From positions 1 through 7,865 of the forward strand of contig JAFDXS010000092.1 in the NCBI GenBank assembly GCA_018267795.1: a stretch of DNA of 7,865 bases. Direction: 5' to 3'. The stretch's first letter is position 1, and each line of letters begins with the position of its first letter. Shown here piece by piece: positions 1 to 6,911 of the stretch. The notes under the pieces are model-generated. The model saw only the letters and a list, made by a program, of their open reading frames with translations, was not told the DNA's origin and ran no database searches. The stretch comes from Bacteroidota bacterium (GTDB lineage: Bacteria; Bacteroidota; Bacteroidia; Chitinophagales; Chitinophagaceae). The translations under genes and the position numbers were made by a program.

Positions 1-31
1 TCCGAATATATACTATAAAGCCTACTATTTT

Positions 32-58
32 AAAAGGACGAATTCTCGTCCTTTTTTT
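32..58 (+). terminator. Intrinsic terminator of an upstream gene outside the window
   Basis: A perfect 10-bp stem (AAAAGGACGA at 32-41 paired with TCGTCCTTTT at 46-55) encloses a 4-nt loop. The right arm runs into an unbroken run of seven T at 52-58. This is a standard Rho-independent terminator for transcription entering from the left edge on the plus strand. The minus-strand reading also gives a stem followed by TTTTAAAA, so it may work weakly in both directions. The upstream gene is outside the window. One frame has a TAA at 16-18 that could be its stop codon, but nothing confirms this. Confidence 0.85.
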
Positions 59-147
59 ATTGCTATGGACACAAATACAATATCACAAATTGATTTACAA
101 TAGATAATAAGTTAGTGCAATTTCTCCTACCTAAATCAACGATGCGC

Positions 148-188
148 CATAACCGATGTTCATAACCTGTGAATTTCTGTGAATAACC
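148..188. repeat. Clustered short direct repeats (ATAACC x3, CTGTGAAT x2)
   Basis: CATAACC occurs at 148-154 and 161-167, and AATAACC at 182-188. CTGTGAAT occurs at 167-174 and again at 177-184, exactly 10 bases apart, which is one helical turn. Such spacing could suit a protein-binding site, but the motifs are short and may be chance in AT-rich DNA. No regulator is known for them here. Confidence 0.25.
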
Positions 189-276
189 TATGTAAAATAC
201 CGTCTTTACGCACAATGTCATAAACTAAATCACGCCTGGTTAATCATTAATCAGTCTACCTATACTTTGTAAAACA

Positions 277-351
277 GCCTGTAATCGTTATCTGTAAACA
301 ACTTTGGCAAAGACTGCTCGTAACTTCCTTTATAGGGACTGCGCCTGTAAT
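277..351. repeat. 9-bp direct repeat GCCTGTAAT
   Basis: GCCTGTAAT is present exactly at 277-285 and 343-351, 66 bases apart, and a shorter GCCTGTA recurs at 502-508. All copies lie in the non-coding region. This is an observation only, and chance occurrence is possible. Confidence 0.2.
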
Positions 352-583
352 TATTCACAAAAAAATCGGCCATCGCAATGTGAATAAAAAGCATTTGGAA
401 ATTTCAAAAAAAATTAATCATTCATTTTCCAAGCTAAAAATTCAATACTTAATAAGGAAACGTAAGGCTTTGCAATTCCCACCAAATACCTGTCAATATT
501 AGCCTGTAGAAAGCAGCTCATTGCTAGTACAATTTGCTCACAAGCGTCATTGTGTTGCCAAAACGCAACTCACACCCATAGGG

Positions 584-592
584 TATAATTTG
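584..592 (+). promoter_or_regulatory. Possible -7 promoter element for the gene at 701
   Basis: TATAATTTG resembles the Bacteroidetes housekeeping -7 element TAnnTTTG, though with one extra base inside it, and it also contains a TATAAT. TTG triplets at 550-552 and 555-557 could be the -33 element, but the gap (26 bases from the nearer one) is longer than usual. If real, transcription would start near 600 and give a leader of about 100 nt. Similar imperfect motifs at 261-269 and 528-536 are alternatives. Confidence 0.2.
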
Positions 593-631
593 TTCTTAAA
601 TGCCTTTAACATACGCAGCACTTCGTCGGAA

Positions 632-662
632 GTTTGTGTCATCAAAGCTTTGAACAACAAAC
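632..662 (+). other. Imperfect inverted repeat in the leader of the small exported protein gene
   Basis: A perfect 12-bp palindrome TCAAAGCTTTGA (642-653) is flanked by a second pair of arms, GTTTGT at 632-637 and ACAAAC at 657-662, with short unpaired stretches between. It lies 38-69 nt before the start codon at 701. It could be an mRNA leader hairpin or a dimeric operator. The stem is AT-rich and modest, so this is only a candidate. Confidence 0.25.
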
Positions 663-700
663 AATCCCATTTTAAAACTCAATTAAAAAAAACCAAGTTT

Positions 701-1291
701 ATGAAAAAAATCGCATTAACAGCAGCAATTCTTCTTGCAGCCTATGGAGCTGTAAACGCACAAACAACTGCAAATGATCAAACTCCAGGAACAACTGACA
801 ACGTGACTTTGATCGGATCATTAGGTATCACTGACATGATTGACCTGGTACCTGAATTCCAGGTTGCAGGTAACAATGCAGATACATGGGCAGAATTTGA
901 AAATGGCTTGAACTTCATAGAAGCATGGCCTAACACACCTCCAGGTGGACCAGACATCGAATTCCGTATTTCTGCTACCCGCCACTTCCATGTGAGCGTA
1001 AAAGGCGGTACCTTCTCAAGAGTAGGTGGTGGCGACCCTGGTATAACTGCAAACAACTTTAAATGGTATGTTTACAGCTACAACACTATACCAAATGGTG
1101 CTGCTGAAAACGGCTTTGGAACAGGAACAGGCGCTGCTCTCCCTACAACTGCAATGAACTTCCTGCAGGGCGACGGTGGCTATAACAAACTGTTTATTAC
1201 ACGTCTTTCTTTAAACCCAGGCGCTGCTTACAACCACTTAGGCGGTGTGTACAACGGCAACATCACTGTTACCGGCACATTAGCACCATAG
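701..1291 (+). CDS. Small exported protein, pilin-like / DUF4402-like beta-sandwich (hypothetical)
   Basis: Predicted 196-aa exported protein. Residues 1-20 form a clear Sec signal peptide (MKK, a hydrophobic core rich in Leu and Ala, then VNA before Gln21), so the mature protein is about 176 aa with no Cys and no further membrane segment. The frame is open further upstream, but ATG701 is chosen because the signal peptide begins there and the preceding 60 codons do not look like protein. The leader is A-rich without a Shine-Dalgarno sequence, as is usual in Bacteroidetes. The mature chain alternates short beta-type stretches with Gly/Asn/Pro turns. Residues 65-100 (EFENGLNF, then EFRISATRHFHVSVKGG) and the C-terminal VYNGNITVTGTL recall secreted beta-sandwich proteins such as DUF4402 or spore-coat-U/CS1-pilin types, whose last strand often reads G-Y-x-G-x-x-x-V-T. 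That assignment is by eye. Codon choice favours C-ending codons more than the next gene, hinting at high expression. A terminator-like hairpin follows. It could be a structural subunit handled by the large protein encoded next, but the function is not established. Confidence 0.85.
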   Translation: MKKIALTAAILLAAYGAVNAQTTANDQTPGTTDNVTLIGSLGITDMIDLVPEFQVAGNNADTWAEFENGLNFIEAWPNTPPGGPDIEFRISATRHFHVSVKGGTFSRVGGGDPGITANNFKWYVYSYNTIPNGAAENGFGTGTGAALPTTAMNFLQGDGGYNKLFITRLSLNPGAAYNHLGGVYNGNITVTGTLAP

Positions 1292-1293
1292 GC

Positions 1294-1310
1294 TATTGCG
1301 GCACGCAATA
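1294..1310 (+). other. Small stem-loop just after the stop codon
   Basis: TATTGCG (1294-1300) and CGCAATA (1304-1310) form a perfect 7-bp stem with a 3-nt GCA loop, starting 2 nt after the stop of the 196-aa protein gene. No T-run follows directly (TTCATTTTG comes next), so it is a poor terminator alone. With the stronger hairpin 20 nt downstream it makes a tandem structure that could stabilise the 3' end of the short transcript. Confidence 0.4.
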
Positions 1311-1329
1311 TTCATTTTGTTAGAGAGGT

Positions 1330-1366
1330 AATTAAACCCTTCCCCAGTAAGGAAGGGTTTAATTTT
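1330..1366 (+). terminator. Strong intrinsic terminator or attenuator between the two plus-strand genes
   Basis: A perfect 14-bp stem (AATTAAACCCTTCC at 1330-1343, GGAAGGGTTTAATT at 1351-1364) closes a 7-nt loop and runs into TTTT at 1363-1366. It lies 38 nt after the stop of the upstream gene and 54 nt before the next start. If transcription is shared, most would stop here and some would read through, giving much more of the small protein than of the large one. No clear -7/-33 promoter was found between this hairpin and 1421, which favours partial read-through over an independent promoter, but that is inference. The stem also reads as a hairpin on the minus strand. Confidence 0.85.
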
Positions 1367-1420
1367 CCAAATATCATCAAGAGGGGATAGAAGAGGATCA
1401 TTTTCATAAAGCCCAAAGCA

Positions 1421-4219
1421 ATGCGGAACACAGGAAAAACTATACTATCATATTTCGGCTCGCTAATCATTACAGGCATTCAATTATTCAGCACGCAAAC
1501 CGCATATGCCCAGCATTGCAAATTTTTCGAAATATCCTACAAGGATTCTCTAATAGCAAGCAATGAAAAAAACATTCTCTTCAATAATATCAAAATAAAA
1601 AACCCCAGTCAAAAGACAATGCGACTGGGGATCACAATAAAAATTCCCAAGGGCTGGAAATTACTATCAAAGGATGAATTACTTACGGGAAAAGAAGTCA
1701 TCTCCAATTTTACACCAGGAATGGTGAAAAATATTCCGCTCAATCTATTGAAGCAGCCTAAAACCGCGGCAAGCTGGGATAGTGTGCTAATAGACATTCG
1801 CGTTCTTGATGTCGTGCATAGCCACCCGTATGCGTACCATTTAAGAGCTGAAGCTGATCCAAAATTTAGTGCACAATATATAACAGAAGATATGGAACTG
1901 GCCGCAAGGCCAGAAGTTGTACCGTTAAGCTTCCGTATAAAAAACACTGGGAATATTGAAGATGTTTATACCATTCAGTGGCAAAACCAATACCTTGGGC
2001 TAAATGAAAAACAACAATTAAAATTATATCCCGGGGAAGATACTGTATATACATACTCATTAAAAATACCTCCTGCTTTATGGCAAGAATTTAGACATGA
2101 AAATATTGCCCTCTGCATAAATGGAAGCAACCACAATTCCTATACGCATGTTTACAGGCTTAGAAAGCCAAGACATATAATAAAAGAAACCAGATCAGCC
2201 TACCCTTCACTACCAATTACTATAGAAGGAGGATTAATAAATCAAAGTAACGCGCTGAACTATTATGGTGCAATAAGAGGAGATATTCACCTGGCAAACA
2301 ATGACAACCTGAATTTCTATTACAAAAGCAAACAATTTGGCAATGAAGTATACGGTATTCAGCAAAACATGTACCTCATAAATTATCAACATGCTAGCTG
2401 GAAGTTTTCTGTAGGTATGATACAATCGCTGCAGCGGTTCTTTTTGAGTAATGGACGTGGTTTTAGCATTACCCATACATTAAATGACCATACCGAAATA
2501 TCCATTGCTGCAATATTAAAGGATCCCAACTTTTACTATACCAGCAATAACTACACCGCGAATGCACGATATAAAATTGGCGGCTTTAATATATCACAAA
2601 TCTTATCAACAAACTTCGATGATGTAAATCATCTGAACGGCTATGTGCTTTCTAATAGTGTGCAATTGGTAAATACAAAAGAAATGAACTTCTCTGTACA
2701 AGCGGGCACAGGAATACAGGAAAAAACGCATAATGTGCCGGGTGTAAACAAAATGAGCGCCGGCTTAACAGGGGGTTATAAGTTCATGTACAAATTGGGA
2801 GACTGGAACGTAAATTCGAACATAGAATATTATGACAGGAACTTTCCAGGCATAAACAATGGCATGATGATGCAAATGCACCAGATAACACGTGAATTTA
2901 AAAAGAAATTTGCGGGCATATTTTATTCATCAAGTGCACTAAATACCCGGTACTATACAGACACCTTATATAATACAGACATACTGAAATATAATACACA
3001 AAGGTATGGCCTTAATACAGGCTTTAGAGATAAAAGGAACAGCTTAATGCTGAATACAGGAGTTATGAATGAGGATGGTATAGGCAGCGAAAGCGAACTT
3101 AATAAAATGGGCTTCCTGGATATAAATTACAGCTTTCAATCAGGCAAAGCGACGAACATATTGCTCACTTCACAAAATGCTTTTAAAAACAACGTAGGTG
3201 TAGACAAAGAAAATGTTTTAATAACCAGTACCATGGCATCTATAAACATTGGATGGCCGGGAGTGATGTTTTCTTACACACGCCGGCCGATATTCAGTTA
3301 TGAAAATCACGAACAGAAAATATCCAGTTATGATGAAACCATGGCTGGAGGGCCATTTATAAAATATAATTTATTTAGGGGTAAGCTAAATGGACTACTG
3401 AAATATCAATTTTCAAAGTCGGTGTATGATGAAGTAGTAAGAACTTCTATAATTGGCTCAATAAACTATACTAACGACAAAATAGGGACTTCTTTGCAGA
3501 TATCAGGGAATATGCCTACTAATAAGGCAGTAACCAGCGGACAGTTACCTGTAAGCGAAGGCAAATTTCTTACTGTTTCCCTAATAAAACAATTGAACAT
3601 ACCCATTATAACGCACAGGTTATTTTATGACATGAAACTGATATTATTCAATGATCTAAACAATAACAATAAAAAAGATGACAATGAAGAGGCGTTAAGC
3701 GACATGCCAATAAATATAAACAATACGGAGCTATTGAAGACTAATAAACATGGAATAGCAAAGTATGAAAACATTCCAAAAGGCACCTATGCCCTGGAAC
3801 TTAGCACTATACAGGATAAAGGCCTTGTACCAGCCAATGGATTAATGCAATCCGTTTATGTTGGCGATAATAAACCTATATATGTACCCTATAAAAAGGG
3901 AAGATCCCTGAAAGGGAATGTTACTGTGATAAGAGATAGCTTTAGCAGAACGGTATTTACTGCTGATGAGATTAAAATAATAGTTACTGACAGCGCTGGC
4001 AGGAACTACTCTACCGTTACAAACCAAGACGGCAACTTCACATTCAGCCTCCCTGCGGGAATATATACAGTATCTCTAAACCCAGATGCATTTGAAGGCA
4101 GCGACTTTATTCCGGTAAAAATGGCCTTCAATATAGATCTGTACAAACATGAAGAAGAGCAGGTTTCCTTTACTATAAAACAAAAAACAAGGAAAGTGCG
4201 GTTCCTTGAACAAAAGTAA
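1421..4219 (+). CDS. Large exported protein: Ig-like domains, putative outer-membrane beta-barrel, SdrD-B-like and carboxypeptidase-regulatory-like C-terminus
   Basis: Predicted 932-aa exported protein. Residues 1-30 are a Sec signal peptide ending in AYA before Gln31, which supports ATG1421; no Shine-Dalgarno sequence is seen, as expected for the phylum. Residues about 33-130 and 140-250 look like two Ig-like domains of the NEW3/COG1470 kind (IKNPSQKTMRLGITIKIPKGW; FRIKNTGNIEDVYTIQW). Residues about 265-725 hold many short amphipathic strands with Tyr/Phe/Trp girdles and Asn/Asp/Gly turns, as in an outer-membrane barrel. Residues about 735-822 resemble an SdrD-B/Cna-B domain with an Asp/Asn-rich calcium-loop-like stretch at 745-756 and a Gly-x-Tyr strand at 788-790. 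Residues about 826-915 resemble a carboxypeptidase regulatory-like domain (NQDGNFTFSLPAGIYTVSL). There is no T9SS sorting tail, which suits an outer-membrane resident better than a released product. The domain order loosely resembles a fimbrial usher, but no diagnostic usher motif was recognised. Neighbours: the small exported protein gene ends 129 nt upstream, and a convergent gene ends 4 nt downstream. The coding sequence is visibly AT-richer, with many ATA isoleucines. Domain limits are approximate; exact function unknown. Confidence 0.85.
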   Translation: MRNTGKTILSYFGSLIITGIQLFSTQTAYAQHCKFFEISYKDSLIASNEKNILFNNIKIKNPSQKTMRLGITIKIPKGWKLLSKDELLTGKEVISNFTPGMVKNIPLNLLKQPKTAASWDSVLIDIRVLDVVHSHPYAYHLRAEADPKFSAQYITEDMELAARPEVVPLSFRIKNTGNIEDVYTIQWQNQYLGLNEKQQLKLYPGEDTVYTYSLKIPPALWQEFRHENIALCINGSNHNSYTHVYRLRKPRHIIKETRSAYPSLPITIEGGLINQSNALNYYGAIRGDIHLANNDNLNFYYKSKQFGNEVYGIQQNMYLINYQHASWKFSVGMIQSLQRFFLSNGRGFSITHTLNDHTEISIAAILKDPNFYYTSNNYTANARYKIGGFNISQILSTNFDDVNHLNGYVLSNSVQLVNTKEMNFSVQAGTGIQEKTHNVPGVNKMSAGLTGGYKFMYKLGDWNVNSNIEYYDRNFPGINNGMMMQMHQITREFKKKFAGIFYSSSALNTRYYTDTLYNTDILKYNTQRYGLNTGFRDKRNSLMLNTGVMNEDGIGSESELNKMGFLDINYSFQSGKATNILLTSQNAFKNNVGVDKENVLITSTMASINIGWPGVMFSYTRRPIFSYENHEQKISSYDETMAGGPFIKYNLFRGKLNGLLKYQFSKSVYDEVVRTSIIGSINYTNDKIGTSLQISGNMPTNKAVTSGQLPVSEGKFLTVSLIKQLNIPIITHRLFYDMKLILFNDLNNNNKKDDNEEALSDMPININNTELLKTNKHGIAKYENIPKGTYALELSTIQDKGLVPANGLMQSVYVGDNKPIYVPYKKGRSLKGNVTVIRDSFSRTVFTADEIKIIVTDSAGRNYSTVTNQDGNFTFSLPAGIYTVSLNPDAFEGSDFIPVKMAFNIDLYKHEEEQVSFTIKQKTRKVRFLEQK

Positions 4220-4247
4220 ACCTTTACTTCAACAAGGTTACGTTTCC
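4191..4247. terminator. Possible shared bidirectional hairpin across two converging gene ends
   Basis: The core AAGTAAA (4214-4220) and TTTACTT (4223-4229) is an inverted repeat around CC. Next out are CCTTG (4204-4208) with CAAGG (4233-4237), then GGAAA (4191-4195) with TTTCC (4243-4247), with unpaired bases between. The structure spans both stop codons (4217-4219 plus strand, 4224-4226 minus strand), so both coding ends would contribute to it. No other room exists for a terminator between the genes. The T-tracts are poor and the stem is interrupted, so termination here is a candidate only. Confidence 0.4.
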
Positions 4248-6821
4248 TTTATATAGTTCCTGGCCCGCTTTATCCATGAAACTTACCTTTATTAAATAAA
4301 TATAAACTCCTTCGGGTTGCAATACGCCGTTCAACTTGCCATCCCAGCCTCTGCCGTTCACTTGTTCTGTTTCAAATACTTTCTCTCCCCACCTGTTATA
4401 TACAGCCATATAAAAAGATGAAACCCCTTTTGATAACAACTGTCTTGGAAAGAAATAGTCATTTACACCATCGCCATCAGGAGTAAAAGCATTAGGTATA
4501 TTAATGTAACACTTATTATACACGGCAATGCTGTCAGTGGTACTGCAACCAAAGTCTGATGTTACTTTCAGCCAATATATTCCGGGAGTACTAACTGAGA
4601 GATCTGAAGCACTTTCACTTGTATTCCAGATATTGGTATAGTTAGATGGCTCGATTATCAGATTGTGTATAGTGATTGCAGCCTGCCCCGGGCAGATAGA
4701 TGTATCGCCCCCAAGGTTCACCACAGGATATGGGTAAACATTAATAGTATCTTTAAAATTAGCTTCCGGACAATGTAGATATCTGGCCGTTACTGCAATT
4801 ATTTTTCTGCCTACACTGTCATAGGTGTGCATCGGTTGCCATGAAGATATTGATGTATTAACATCTCCAAAATCCCATAGCAAGTTTACGGCACCTGATC
4901 GGTAAGAAGGATAAAATATAACAGGCGAGCCCAAGCATACATTTACAGCAGATGGCTTAAAAGATACAAATGGAATAGAGTCTATTGTCACATGAGCGGA
5001 AATGGTATCATTACATGGATATGCTATTAGCCTTACAGTATATGAACCAGGTATATTATATACATGCAATGGGCTAAATTGCGTAGAAGTATCACCATCA
5101 CCAAACTGCCAAAGGAAACTTGTATAGCTACCGGTAGATGTATTCCTGAATTGAACAGTATCATTAACGCAAGTAGCAGTATCTGCTGTAAAGGAGATGT
5201 TTGCTGAAGGAATATTAAATGAAATAAAAGTATCACATACCCCAAAAGTTGTTCTTAAATCAAGCCGGTAATTACCAACAGCATTGAATAAAGTATCGCC
5301 TTTAGCCCTCCTTGTAGTGGTTTTCATGACCGTACCAGCGGCATTGTACCAGGTGTAAGTATATGTAGTAGTGTCTCCTGTTGGTGGATAGCTCCATATC
5401 ATACCATTGTTGCCGCCTTTACACCCATTAAAAGAGCCTATAATGGGTGTGCGACCTGAAAAACTTACTGAAAAGGTATCAAAATGGTGCACACAGGGTG
5501 GAGTGACATAAGCAACCCAATGTATGCCTGAGTTGTAAATAGTACGTTTGTTATCTACACTTCCATCATCCCACAAGTAATTTGAGCCATTTGTATCTAC
5601 CTGCAGCAGGATACTATCCTTAAAACAAAGTTGCAAAGTTTGTTTATACCGCAGGGTATCTTTCCTAAATACTATTATATCATTAGGCAGACCACAGGCC
5701 GGGAAAGTACCGGCATCAGAAGCCGGAACAGTGCGCAGAGAAACTACCCAGGGCACAAAGTCACATGCCACACCTGCCAGATTAGGCTTGTTAATTACAT
5801 CAATATCCAGATAATCCGGGTCGCCTAAATATATCTTACCGTCCGGGCCTATTTTCATATCCGTAAACCATGGTGGTTTGGTATTATCTGAATCAAGAGT
5901 GCATATTTTCACTTTAGATGCGGCTATCGTTGCCGGAACACCGGAACTCATGTCAAATTGGTAAATAGAAGTTGTTTTGTTTAAAAAACCGGCATATGAG
6001 TTGACATACAATTTAGAATTGTCAGGAGAAAAAACAGCACCGTAATAATCATCATTATCTAATTTAAAACAATTTGATATTACACCTGTGTGTGCATTAA
6101 AATCAAACAGCTCCACATTTTCGTCCCAGCGATCGCACATCACCAATTTCTTACCATTAGGTGAGAATTTAATAACACCATCAAAATACCAATGATGGTA
6201 TGCACTACTAAGGGCGGTTTTTGACAAGACGGGGTTTAGATTAAGCCCGGCGCCTGTTATTTCGTAAGATTTGAAGATAGAAGTATCTGCCCTATGCACT
6301 ACCAACCATATATTGCAATCTGCACCTAATACAGGGGTCATCTTATCGGTAAGGGCTGAATCTATCAATATACCTTTACGCCCGGGCACCACATCTCCCA
6401 GCCCTCCATTCAGATTCATATCTATCACACTGTAATAAAGATTAGTATTAGGCAAAATTGCAGGCACCGTGCCAAGGCCCATGCTAAACAAATAGTATTT
6501 ACCTGGACTGTCGGGGAACGGTACTATTACCGCTGGTTGGGCTTGAGAAAGGTATATTGGCATAAGGTTGTCGCCGTTCGGCATTAATGCACCATTACGA
6601 TCCTGCACCACCCAGCCATTAGAATAAAAAAGCAATCTTCCAAAGGCATCACATACGGATGCGCAACCTGTGGAACTAAGGGATTTCGAAGGAATAGACA
6701 CAGGACTGCCACTATTGAAGTCGAGGCCTACTTTATAGCCAAATACCCATACATTTTGTTCCTTTTGAGCAAATGCATTTACCCAGAAAAAAAGCAAGAT
6801 TATGATTAACGCTCTTCTCAT
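4224..6821 (-). CDS. Secreted propeller/PKD protein with T9SS type B (CHU_C, gliding-motility-associated) sorting domain
   Basis: Predicted 865-aa exported protein, probably attached to or released at the cell surface; likely adhesin or structural role, substrate unknown. The start at 6821 (MRRALII) gives a normal signal peptide ending in AFA before Gln. An ATG 7 codons upstream (6842) is possible and is used for numbering here. Residues 30-120 show the usual opening of this Bacteroidetes family (NVWVFGYKVGLDFNSG; then LLFYSNGWVVQDRNG, MPNG, PGKYYLFS). Residues about 180-395 carry propeller-like repeats (KFSPNGKKLV, FSPDNSKLY, IGPDGKIYLG). About 398-460 is an Ig-like domain. PKD domains lie at about 546-622 (WQFGDGDTSTQFSPLHVY) and 626-703 (LLWDFGDVN). 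An Ig-like stretch at 705-775 follows. Residues 779-872 match the CHU_C/TIGR04131 domain: NAFTPDGDGVNDYF, YNRWGEKVFE, WDGK, GVYIYLI. No catalytic residues were recognised. The upstream neighbour on this strand is a truncated paralogue. Assignment of the family and sorting domain is strong; the ligand is unknown. Confidence 0.93.
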   Translation of the reverse strand: MRRALIIILLFFWVNAFAQKEQNVWVFGYKVGLDFNSGSPVSIPSKSLSSTGCASVCDAFGRLLFYSNGWVVQDRNGALMPNGDNLMPIYLSQAQPAVIVPFPDSPGKYYLFSMGLGTVPAILPNTNLYYSVIDMNLNGGLGDVVPGRKGILIDSALTDKMTPVLGADCNIWLVVHRADTSIFKSYEITGAGLNLNPVLSKTALSSAYHHWYFDGVIKFSPNGKKLVMCDRWDENVELFDFNAHTGVISNCFKLDNDDYYGAVFSPDNSKLYVNSYAGFLNKTTSIYQFDMSSGVPATIAASKVKICTLDSDNTKPPWFTDMKIGPDGKIYLGDPDYLDIDVINKPNLAGVACDFVPWVVSLRTVPASDAGTFPACGLPNDIIVFRKDTLRYKQTLQLCFKDSILLQVDTNGSNYLWDDGSVDNKRTIYNSGIHWVAYVTPPCVHHFDTFSVSFSGRTPIIGSFNGCKGGNNGMIWSYPPTGDTTTYTYTWYNAAGTVMKTTTRRAKGDTLFNAVGNYRLDLRTTFGVCDTFISFNIPSANISFTADTATCVNDTVQFRNTSTGSYTSFLWQFGDGDTSTQFSPLHVYNIPGSYTVRLIAYPCNDTISAHVTIDSIPFVSFKPSAVNVCLGSPVIFYPSYRSGAVNLLWDFGDVNTSISSWQPMHTYDSVGRKIIAVTARYLHCPEANFKDTINVYPYPVVNLGGDTSICPGQAAITIHNLIIEPSNYTNIWNTSESASDLSVSTPGIYWLKVTSDFGCSTTDSIAVYNKCYINIPNAFTPDGDGVNDYFFPRQLLSKGVSSFYMAVYNRWGEKVFETEQVNGRGWDGKLNGVLQPEGVYIYLIKVSFMDKAGQELYKGNVTLLK

Positions 6822-6853
6822 ACCATAACATATAAGGTTCATAAAACATTATT

Positions 6854-6890
6854 AAAGAGCAAAGAGCCAATCATATGAAATTGGCTCCCT
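6854..6890 (-). terminator. Intrinsic terminator between the two minus-strand genes
   Basis: Read on the minus strand, GAGCCAAT (6887-6880) pairs with ATTGGCTC (6871-6864) in a perfect 8-bp stem with an 8-nt loop. G-U and A-U pairs extend it through 6890/6861. A T-rich stretch (TTTGCTCTTT) follows. It lies 22 nt past the stop of the partial upstream gene and about 33 nt before the start at 6821, so it would limit read-through into the type B protein gene. No clear TAnnTTTG promoter was seen on the minus strand in this gap, so some read-through may feed the downstream gene. Confidence 0.75.
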
Positions 6891-6911
6891 GTGCTTATTT
6901 AATGATAGGGC

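Larger units (their letters stand above)
59..700. other. Long intergenic region, no convincing gene
   Basis: About 640 bases lie between the upstream terminator and the ATG at 701. All frames are broken by stops, and no tRNA, rRNA or recognisable structured RNA was found. It contains short direct repeats (ATAACC three times in 149-188, CTGTGAAT twice in 167-184, GCCTGTAAT at 277-285 and 343-351) and a palindrome at 642-653. Several motifs resemble the Bacteroidetes -7 element TAnnTTTG but carry three rather than two bases between TA and TTTG (261-269, 528-536, 584-592). Its length suggests a long leader or regulatory region for the gene at 701, or a gene decayed beyond recognition. Confidence 0.6.

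Noticed and set aside
148..188. Short repeats as a CRISPR array
   Set aside because: The units are 6-8 bases with irregular spacing and no spacer-repeat pattern of the right size.
521..700. In-frame upstream extension of the small exported protein by 60 codons from a TTG
   Set aside because: It would bury a perfect signal peptide inside the protein, the extension lacks protein-like character, and the ATG at 701 has a typical A-rich Bacteroidetes leader.
778..1056. Minus-strand open frame inside the small exported protein gene
   Set aside because: It is fully antisense to a gene with a clear signal peptide, and its translation shows no signal peptide, domain or family resemblance.
1609..2476. 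Several minus-strand open frames inside the large barrel-like gene
   Set aside because: They are short shadows of the real coding frame, with no recognisable domains or leaders.
5631..5828. Plus-strand open frame inside the type B sorting protein gene
   Set aside because: It is antisense to a conserved propeller region and its translation resembles no protein family.
6822..6842. Upstream ATG at 6842 as start of the type B protein
   Set aside because: It adds polar residues and a Cys before an otherwise standard signal peptide starting at MRRALII. It is kept only as an alternative start.
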